NCBI GenBank assembly: GCA_964361795.1
Contig: CAYIBZ010000011.1
Span: 1-19,448 of the forward strand
Direction of reading: 5' to 3'
Source: CAYIBZ01 sp964361795
GTDB lineage: Bacteria > Patescibacteriota > Minisyncoccia > UBA6257 > WO2-44-18
DNA length: 19,448 nt
Shown one piece after another: positions 15,701 to 19,448 of this stretch. The notes beneath the pieces were generated by a model, which was not told the DNA's origin, searched no databases, and saw only the letters and a list, made by a program, of their open reading frames with translations. The position numbers were made by a program, and so were the translations under genes. The first letter of the stretch is position 1; each line of letters opens with the position of its first letter.

Positions 15701-15879
15701 AACTGCAGTTCTAAATCTTTGTCGGCATAATCCTTTAGGGGAAACACTTCCTGAAACAGCTCTTTTAATCCGGTTTTGAGAAACCAGTTGTATGATTGGG
15801 TCTGGATTTCCACTAAATTTGGCTGGGAAACCAGCGGACCCGGATGGGATGAAAAAACTTTTGTGAGGAGTTTTGGCAT
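12709..15879 (-). CDS. rpoB: DNA-directed RNA polymerase subunit beta
   Basis: The other large catalytic subunit, 1,056 aa from the preferred start. All main beta segments are present: the N-terminal lobe, the rifampicin-pocket stretch (SSSQLSQFMDQ...HKRRISAMGPGGL), RDVHRSHYGRICPIETPEG, KISPKGESELTAEERLL, the GDKLAGRHGNKG switch region and the C-terminal clamp QFGGQRFGEMEVWALE. The counterparts of E. coli D516, H526 and S531 are kept, so no intrinsic rifampicin-resistance change is seen there; N518 is replaced by V. The frame is open to a GTG at 15924, which lies within a 14-bp palindrome and would add 15 residues. The ATG at 15879 (MPKLLTKVF) has AAGAG 5 nt upstream and suits the family start better. 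The rplK/A/J/L genes that often precede rpoB are absent. Confidence 0.97.
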   Translation of the reverse strand: MPKLLTKVFSSHPGPLVSQPNLVEIQTQSYNWFLKTGLKELFQEVFPLKDYADKDLELQFSDYYFDEPKYDEAYSKFKDLTYEAPLRVKLKLTNKKSKDIREQEVYFGDFPVMTERGTFIINGVERVVVPQLIRSSGAYFTANLWRGRKLFGAKMIPNRGAWLEIETDSDGFMGVKIDRKRKAPITDLLRIFGLSENQEILDTFADIDTGSIKYVSATLQKDSAKNKNEAYIEIYKRIRPGDLATVENASSLIDAMFQRLDRYDLSLVGRFQLNQRLRLKSDSRLLRLEDLVAIVKEVIRLNNEQSAEPDDIDHLGNRRVRPVGELLQNKFRLGLARMRRIVQDRMSTLDINTLTPVQLVNARPLISAVKEFFSSSQLSQFMDQVNPLAELEHKRRISAMGPGGLTRERAGFEVRDVHRSHYGRICPIETPEGANIGLVNHLANFAKLNDLGFIETPYRVVKNGVITKEIVWLNALEEERNKIAHAGVRFDESGHILDDVVEARIHGEPGTCLRSEVTLFDVAPNQSISVATSLIPFLEHDDANRALMGSNMQRQAVVSVRSQAPYVGTGMEEKAALDSGHVIVAPEAGVIDEVDARQIVLKTNKSGKKITYPLNNFKRSNQFTCISQKPLVAPGQEVKRGEILADGPSIDHGVLALGQNLLVAFLSWEGANFEDAIVLSERVVQNDNFTSIHIEDFYCDVRDTKLGPEVTTPDIPNVSEEKLKNLDEEGIIRIGAEVKSGDILVGKISPKGESELTAEERLLRAIFGEKAHDVKDTSLTVPHGKYGRVVGIKIFSREQGDKLEPGIIKRIQVEIAQLRKVTAGDKLAGRHGNKGVISQVRPVQDMPYLEDGTPVDVVLNPLGVASRMNLGQILETHLGWAAKTLGYRAVTPVLAGATELQIKEELKKAGLPESGKVKLYDGRTGQPFAQNVTVGVMYVMKLNHLVEDKIHMRSIGPYSLITQQPLGGKAQFGGQRFGEMEVWALEGHGASHTLQEMLTVKSDDVLGRAAVYESIIRGTEIKAPNIPASFNVLVSELKSLGLNVELVVTKDKEREK

Positions 15880-15890
15880 TGGGCTCTTAA

Positions 15891-15906
15891 AGCGCTGTGT
15901 GAAGCG
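15891..15906 (-). promoter_or_regulatory. Leader hairpin before the rpoB start
   Basis: GCGCT and AGCGC pair around a 6-nt loop, 11 nt upstream of the preferred rpoB ATG. It could affect ribosome access, or could be coding if the GTG start is used. Confidence 0.35.
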
Positions 15907-15922
15907 CAAAAAAAGAAAGGAC

Positions 15923-15936
15923 ACTACTGCAGTAGT
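15923..15936. promoter_or_regulatory. Perfect 14-bp palindrome in the rpoB leader
   Basis: ACTACTGCAGTAGT is fully self-complementary and lies about 25-40 nt downstream of the predicted transcription start of rpoB. It may be a protein operator; a loopless RNA hairpin is less likely. The alternative GTG start overlaps its edge. Confidence 0.4.
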
Positions 15937-15966
15937 TATATGACCTTCCCTTTATTGAATAAAACT

Positions 15967-15996
15967 ATTATATACTATGCCCCCAGAACCTGTCAA
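15967..15996 (-). promoter_or_regulatory. Promoter of the rpoBC block
   Basis: TTGACA (15996-15991), an 18-bp spacer and TATAAT (15972-15967) on the minus strand. Transcription should start near 15960, giving a leader of about 80 nt to the ATG at 15879. The -35 is also one arm of an 8-bp inverted repeat with 16022-16029. Confidence 0.88.
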
Positions 15997-16067
15997 GGGC
16001 CGCAGGGTGTGCATAACTTGACCTTGACATTTGGTTCCCCCACCTAACATATTGGAATCTCCAAATA

Positions 16068-16170
16068 ATAATTTTTAATTTTTAATTATCAATTTTCATT
16101 GAATGATTCAATGTTTAAATTTTCAAAATAATTTGATAATTGCTTCATTGAAAATTTATTGTAAATTGGA
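16068..16170. repeat. AT-rich palindromic intergenic repeat, copy B
   Basis: Same family as 5411-5500: exact shared blocks at 16102-16116 (15 nt) and 16144-16159 (16 nt), in the same order and similarly spaced. Outer arms are variants of AATTTTCAATGAA. It fills much of the 424-nt spacer between the rpoB start and the mltG stop (15880-16303); I see no ORF in that spacer. Confidence 0.75.
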
Positions 16171-16182
16171 AACCCCTAAAAG

Positions 16183-16214
16183 TCCCGCGGGGACCTCGGG
16201 GTCCCTTTGCGGGA
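16183..16214 (-). terminator. GC-rich hairpin downstream of mltG (weak terminator)
   Basis: TCCCGC (16183-16188) pairs with GCGGGA (16209-16214), and GGGACC (16190-16195) pairs with GGTCCC (16200-16205), around a 4-nt loop. On the minus strand it is followed by CTTTTAG, a poor U-tract, about 90 nt after the mltG stop. Identical TTGTAAATTG 10-mers sit just outside it (16159-16168 and 16215-16224), so it may be part of the repeat instead. Confidence 0.4.
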
Positions 16215-16303
16215 TTGTAAATTGAAAATTTTTCTCTATAGGATAGGGCAATTGAAATGGATTACGGAAAGCAAGACAGATCCGTAAGAAACAACAAAAA
16301 CCG

Positions 16304-17215
16304 CTAGCGCCGAAGATATTTCCATCTATTTTCGCTGTGTTCTTCTAAAGTTTTGCTGAAAATTGTTTTTTTCGTAGTTGGATCGGAAAGATAGTATAGG
16401 AATTCTGATTTTTGGGGATTGGCGGCGGCCCAAATGGCGTCAAAACCGGGATTTGAGATCGGAGTCGGAGGCAGGCCGTAATACTCATAAGTGTCATAGC
16501 GGCTGTTGCGGACTTCTTTGGCGTACAATTGAGTAGCGTCAATTTGCAGAGGCATGCCTATTGCAAGGCGCTTGCGGATAATTCCAGAAACCACCTGCCG
16601 GTCTTCATTAAACGGCACTTCTTTTTCAATCATTGAGGCAATAATCAATACTTTATAAAAGTCTTCATTGCTGTTCCCGATAATTGTTTTATTTTTTTGA
16701 TAGAAATTACTTATAAACTTTTCTATTACCGCGTCTAAAGGAGAATTTGGAAAAAATCGGTAAGTGTCGGGAAATAACAGCCCTTCCAGATATCTTCCTT
16801 TATATTTGACTAAAGACCCGGCTGGCAAAATTCCCGCAACGGTTAATTTTTTGTCCACGGCCCTTAAAGTGTCGCCTTCTTTAATAAACACTGCCACATC
16901 TTTTTCCGGCCCAGCGACTAAAATTCTGATAATCTCTGAATTATTCATGGAAGAGCTAATTTTATATTTTCCGGGCTTTAATTGGTGCGCGGCGCCGTTA
17001 AGAACGCTGTATATTTTAAAAGCGGTCGGGAAGCGAATCAGGCCTTGATTATAAAGATTTTCAACTATTTCTTTAAATCCGTCTCCGGCAGAAATTTCAA
17101 AAATTATCCCCTCTTTCGCGTCACTGACTGGCAAAAAACTATAAGCCAAAAAGGACAGCAACAGCGCCAATAAAGAACCGGTGAATAAAATAACGCGAAA
17201 ATGATTATTAAACAT
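16304..17215 (-). CDS. mltG: Endolytic transglycosylase MltG (YceG-like)
   Basis: A membrane-anchored lytic transglycosylase that cuts nascent peptidoglycan strands and helps set glycan length; 303 aa. One N-terminal transmembrane helix (about 7-29) is followed by a LysM-like region (about 35-100) and the YceG catalytic domain. That domain shows EGLLFPDTY (144-152), IASMIEKE (192-199, where E197 is the likely catalytic glutamate), LQIDATQLYA (223-232, usually LQSDPTV) and GLPPTPISNPG (247-257). A frame from TTG 17242 would add 9 residues inside the RodA gene; ATG 17215 overlaps the RodA stop by 8 nt and gives a normal N-terminus, so it is preferred. Coupling to RodA/FtsW places strand synthesis and strand release under one control. 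Confidence 0.92.
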   Translation of the reverse strand: MFNNHFRVILFTGSLLALLLSFLAYSFLPVSDAKEGIIFEISAGDGFKEIVENLYNQGLIRFPTAFKIYSVLNGAAHQLKPGKYKISSSMNNSEIIRILVAGPEKDVAVFIKEGDTLRAVDKKLTVAGILPAGSLVKYKGRYLEGLLFPDTYRFFPNSPLDAVIEKFISNFYQKNKTIIGNSNEDFYKVLIIASMIEKEVPFNEDRQVVSGIIRKRLAIGMPLQIDATQLYAKEVRNSRYDTYEYYGLPPTPISNPGFDAIWAAANPQKSEFLYYLSDPTTKKTIFSKTLEEHSENRWKYLRR

Positions 17216-18293
17216 CTTTAAAAAATGAGGATCTGATGACAATGCTCTGGATTATGCCGATCAACATAAAATTAGTCAACAAACTTGATCCGCCGTAACT
17301 TAGGAAAGGAAAGGTAACGCCGATAACCGGAGAAAGTCCAAGATTGGAGCCGACATTAAGAATAAATTGGCACAAAAACATAATCACGGCGCCCAAACAG
17401 ATAAGTTTTGAAAAATTATTATGGCAATTAAATCCAATCGCGACTATTCTTAATAATAAAAAAGTGAATGCTCCCAGCGTCAAAAAACCTCCCAAACCGC
17501 CCCATTCTTCAACAAGGGAGGCAAAAATAAAATCAGTGCTGGCGGCCGGCAAAAAACCTAACTGGACCTGGGTTCCTTGGCCAAATCCCTTTCCCCAAAA
17601 TCCGCCGGAACCAATGGCAATCTTTGCTTGGATAGCGCTGTAATTAACGCCTAATGGATCATAAGATGGATTAGTAAAGGCGATAATTCGTTCTTTTTGG
17701 TAATCTTTCAAAAAAAAGTTCCAGCCCCATAATCCTGTCAATGCTAAAATTGCGAAACCGATTAAAAGATGGCGCCATCGAATTCCGCTCACTAACAAGA
17801 ATCCGAACCAAATAAAAAATAAGATTAACGCGGTCCCTAAATCCGGTTGAGACAAAACAAAAACGGCTGGAATCAAAAAATAAATAAAAGATTTAACGAT
17901 TATGCCCAATCTAGCGATGCCAATGTGGCGGCTGGCAAAAAAATAAGCTAACAGAATTATTAAGGCCAATTTGCCGATTTCTGAAGTTTGAAATTGAATC
18001 GGCCCCGCCACTAGCCAGCTTCGTGTCCCTCTAATGGAAGGAGCCAAAAAATAAGTTATCAATAACAAAATGATAGCAAACAAATAAACCGCTAAAATCA
18101 TCCAGCGATAATTGATAATCGGCCTCCAGTCAATCAAAGAAAAAATTAAAAATAAGGATAATCCTAACAAAATCCAAATCAGCTGCTGCCAGAATAAATC
18201 CGTATTGATGCTCGACAAAACGACCAAACTAGCGGCGACTAAAAATAAAACTGCGGCAGTCAAATACCAATCTTGACGTTTTAGAATATCCAT
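17208..18293 (-). CDS. rodA: SEDS-family peptidoglycan glycosyltransferase (RodA type)
   Basis: A polytopic membrane protein of 361 aa with about ten transmembrane helices that polymerises lipid II, usually with a partner class B PBP. SEDS signatures are clear: GTRSW near 90, FQTSEIGKLALI, SQPDLGTALI near 150, GSGGFWGKGFGQGTQ, LPAASTDFIFASLVEEWGGLGG and the C-terminal NVGSNLGLSPVIGVTFPFLSYGGSS. The D of PDLGTA, in the position of the catalytic Asp, is kept. The wording around these motifs (GKGFGQGTQ, PVIGVTFPFLSYGG) fits RodA slightly better than FtsW. A TTG at 18299 would add two residues; ATG 18293 is preferred. The gene starts 9 nt after the upstream unknown gene and overlaps mltG. Confidence 0.92.
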   Translation of the reverse strand: MDILKRQDWYLTAAVLFLVAASLVVLSSINTDLFWQQLIWILLGLSLFLIFSLIDWRPIINYRWMILAVYLFAIILLLITYFLAPSIRGTRSWLVAGPIQFQTSEIGKLALIILLAYFFASRHIGIARLGIIVKSFIYFLIPAVFVLSQPDLGTALILFFIWFGFLLVSGIRWRHLLIGFAILALTGLWGWNFFLKDYQKERIIAFTNPSYDPLGVNYSAIQAKIAIGSGGFWGKGFGQGTQVQLGFLPAASTDFIFASLVEEWGGLGGFLTLGAFTFLLLRIVAIGFNCHNNFSKLICLGAVIMFLCQFILNVGSNLGLSPVIGVTFPFLSYGGSSLLTNFMLIGIIQSIVIRSSFFKDV

Positions 18294-18302
18294 AACCAAA
18301 CG

Positions 18303-19088
18303 CTATTTTAACGCCTCTGTCCAAAATAAGACAGATGTTTTTCCTTTTGGCGTTTTGAATAGGGGTGTAGAAATTTTAAAAATTCTTTCTTCAAAAGGTT
18401 TGAGATTAGAAAAAACAGTCTTGGTCACTCCGATAGGATAAATATCTGAATCCTGGACCATAACGTTAACGACGGTTTTTCCTAATCCGAATGATTCCAA
18501 ATTGGAGATTACCCCCCTAATCTCGGCTTGCTGTTTCACAATCAGAGTTTCTGTTGTTTTAACTCGAACGTCTGGTTTCGTAAATTCACTTGCCGGAACC
18601 CAAATTGGATTACTGATTATAATGACCGGATTGCCAATTATTTGCTTAGTATCAAATTTTAGATTTGGTTCTATAATTACTTTCCTTTCCCCGGGATAAA
18701 TGAAAGAATCTCGAGCCAAGGAGAAAAGTACTTCTTTCACCAGTCCTGTTTTTTCTCCAGGGCGTGGCACGATAATACTCTTATAAACTTCAAGTGTGTA
18801 AACAAAATCTTTTGCTCCATATTCAATATTCGGATTTTCCAAAGTAATAACGGCATTATTGATCCCATCTAAAGTTAAAAAATAGGCAGACGATTTTATG
18901 CTCTGGATATTTTTCAACGCGCAAGCAATACATTCTCCTCCGCAATCCACGTCTTCTTCATTCTGATTTTTGATGTTGTCAAAACAGCTTTGAACCGGTT
19001 TAGAAACGGCTAAATATCCGCCATACGTGATGCCAGATAGAATAAGAAGATAAAATAGCCCGTAAAGGAGCTGTTTAAGAAATCTCAT
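18303..19088 (-). CDS. Membrane-anchored extracytoplasmic protein with a DCGG cysteine motif, unknown function
   Basis: A 261-aa protein with an N-terminal transmembrane helix or signal anchor (about 7-28) and no other membrane segment. Just outside the membrane lies a short Cys motif, SCFDNIKNQNEEDVDCGGECIAC, with C35, C49, C53 and C56; it resembles the C-x-D-G-x-x-N-x-x-E-x-x-V-D-C-G-G-x-C motif found in many secreted proteins. The rest (about 65-261) is beta-rich, with alternating hydrophobic strands resembling one or two immunoglobulin-like or LEA-like domains. Function unknown to me. It is first in line with rodA and mltG (9 nt to rodA), so a role at the cell wall is a reasonable inference. 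The ATG at 19088 is 7 nt after a -10 box, consistent with a leaderless mRNA. Confidence 0.8.
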   Translation of the reverse strand: MRFLKQLLYGLFYLLILSGITYGGYLAVSKPVQSCFDNIKNQNEEDVDCGGECIACALKNIQSIKSSAYFLTLDGINNAVITLENPNIEYGAKDFVYTLEVYKSIIVPRPGEKTGLVKEVLFSLARDSFIYPGERKVIIEPNLKFDTKQIIGNPVIIISNPIWVPASEFTKPDVRVKTTETLIVKQQAEIRGVISNLESFGLGKTVVNVMVQDSDIYPIGVTKTVFSNLKPFEERIFKISTPLFKTPKGKTSVLFWTEALK

Positions 19089-19095
19089 TGCTCTG

Positions 19096-19124
19096 ATTAT
19101 AAATTAAAGAAAAATTTCCCTCAA
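19096..19124 (-). promoter_or_regulatory. Promoter of the envelope operon (unknown gene, rodA, mltG)
   Basis: TTGAGG (19124-19119), a 17-bp spacer and TATAAT (19101-19096) on the minus strand, directly after the 5S rRNA gene. The ATG at 19088 falls about where transcription should begin, so the message is predicted leaderless. Confidence 0.75.
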
Positions 19125-19129
19125 TGGTA

Positions 19130-19246
19130 TCCCGGCGAATCCTACTTTCCCAGTCCCCGAAGGAACAAGTATCATCGGAGCAACAAGGTTTCACTTCTCT
19201 GTTCGGAATGGGAAGAGGTGGGTCACTTGCCGCTAAATCACCGAGA
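19130..19246 (-). rRNA. rrf: 5S ribosomal RNA
   Basis: About 117 nt. The conserved core reads CCCATTCCGAACAGAGAAGTGAAAC, the hallmark of loops B and C, and a GATGATACTTG segment follows. The ends pair as a 9-bp helix (TCTCGGTGA with TCGCCGGGA, two G-U pairs), which sets the boundaries. It lies 42 nt downstream of the 23S 3' end on the same strand. Confidence 0.95.
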
Positions 19247-19288
19247 AACAGCTGAGGAAAATTCGTAAGTCTTTATAATGTAAATTTT

Positions 19289-19448
19289 GGTCAAGCATCC
19301 GAAAGAGTGCAGCACCCTCTGTACAAATACAGCGATATATTGAAGCTTTGGAATTAAGTCAATAATCGTTGAATTTGTACAGAGGGTGCATAGCGAACAT
19401 TAGTACTCCTCGGCTAAAACTCTTACGAGCCTTACACCTAGAGCCTAT
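19289..19448 (-). rRNA. rrl: 23S ribosomal RNA, 3' end (partial)
   Basis: Minus strand. ATAGGCTCTAGGTGTAAG and GGAGTACTAATG match the conserved 3' portion of 23S rRNA, and GCTTGACC (19296-19289) corresponds to the terminal strand of helix 1. Between TACTAATG and GCTTGACC there are 101 nt here against about 9 in E. coli, because of an inserted hairpin (19312-19389). The 5' part lies outside the window. Confidence 0.9.
19312..19389. repeat. Long inverted repeat inserted in the 23S rRNA 3' end
   Basis: Perfect 17-bp arms: GCACCCTCTGTACAAAT (19312-19328) and its reverse complement at 19373-19389, with 44 nt between. The centre continues the stem (CGAT plus TATTGA with TCAATA plus ATCG, one bulged base). 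It resembles an intervening sequence of the kind RNase III removes from some bacterial 23S rRNAs, but at an unusual site. Confidence 0.85.

Noticed and set aside
16262..16287. TTACGGA/TCCGTAA stem after mltG as a terminator
   Set aside because: It has a 12-nt loop and no U-tract on the minus strand, so it is probably incidental.
17216..17242. TTG start adding 9 residues to MltG
   Set aside because: It lies inside the RodA coding end; the ATG at 17215 directly precedes the transmembrane segment and is the typical start.
19312..19389. CRISPR-like or transposon-end interpretation of the 23S inverted repeat
   Set aside because: There is a single pair, no spacer array and no transposase; its position inside rRNA between conserved segments fits an intervening hairpin better.

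Overview
The window looks like the chromosome of a member of the Candidate Phyla Radiation (Patescibacteria, most like Parcubacteria). This is inferred from gene content and style: compact essential operons, short forms of core proteins (RpoB about 1,056 aa, RpoC 1,195 aa, S18 66 aa, L28 62 aa), a signal-peptide protein with GIGTTTP-type repeats, several small proteins I associate only with this group, almost no Shine-Dalgarno sites, and an insertion near the 3' end of the 23S rRNA. Most of the DNA is moderately AT-rich. Nothing here names a species.

Layout. Positions 1-1313 (minus, running off the window) encode the N-terminal 437 residues of a secreted repeat protein. 1350-4278 (minus) is dnaG-rpoD, the core of the macromolecular synthesis operon. 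4279-5185 has no conserved gene but is not empty. It holds an extragenic palindrome, a GC-rich transcription unit with a consensus promoter, Shine-Dalgarno site, 72-aa ORF and textbook terminator, and a 71-bp palindromic element. 5225-5573 (plus) holds rpmB (L28), a palindromic repeat and tRNA-Pro(GGG). A phosphosugar isomerase gene (minus) converges on the tRNA and diverges from a small conserved gene of unknown function (plus, 6558-6905).

15879-6921 (minus) reads as one block: rpoB, rpoC, rpsF, ssb, rpsR, a PAP2 phosphatase and a DUF502 membrane protein. It has a strong promoter upstream of rpoB and an intrinsic terminator after DUF502. 15880-16303 is the rpoB leader plus a repeat-rich spacer. 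19448-16304 (minus) holds the 23S 3' end, 5S rRNA, a membrane-anchored unknown protein, a RodA/FtsW glycosyltransferase and the MltG transglycosylase.

Together the genes cover transcription (RpoB, RpoC, RpoD), replication (DnaG, SSB), translation (S6, S18, L28, tRNA-Pro, rRNA) and envelope construction (RodA/FtsW, MltG, PAP2 lipid phosphatase, isomerase). Two observations stand out. One is the GC-rich cassette at about 4538-5096, unlike everything around it. The other is a long hairpin inserted in the 23S rRNA just before its 3' terminus. A recurring theme is a good -10 box only 7-10 nt before an ATG, suggesting leaderless mRNAs.
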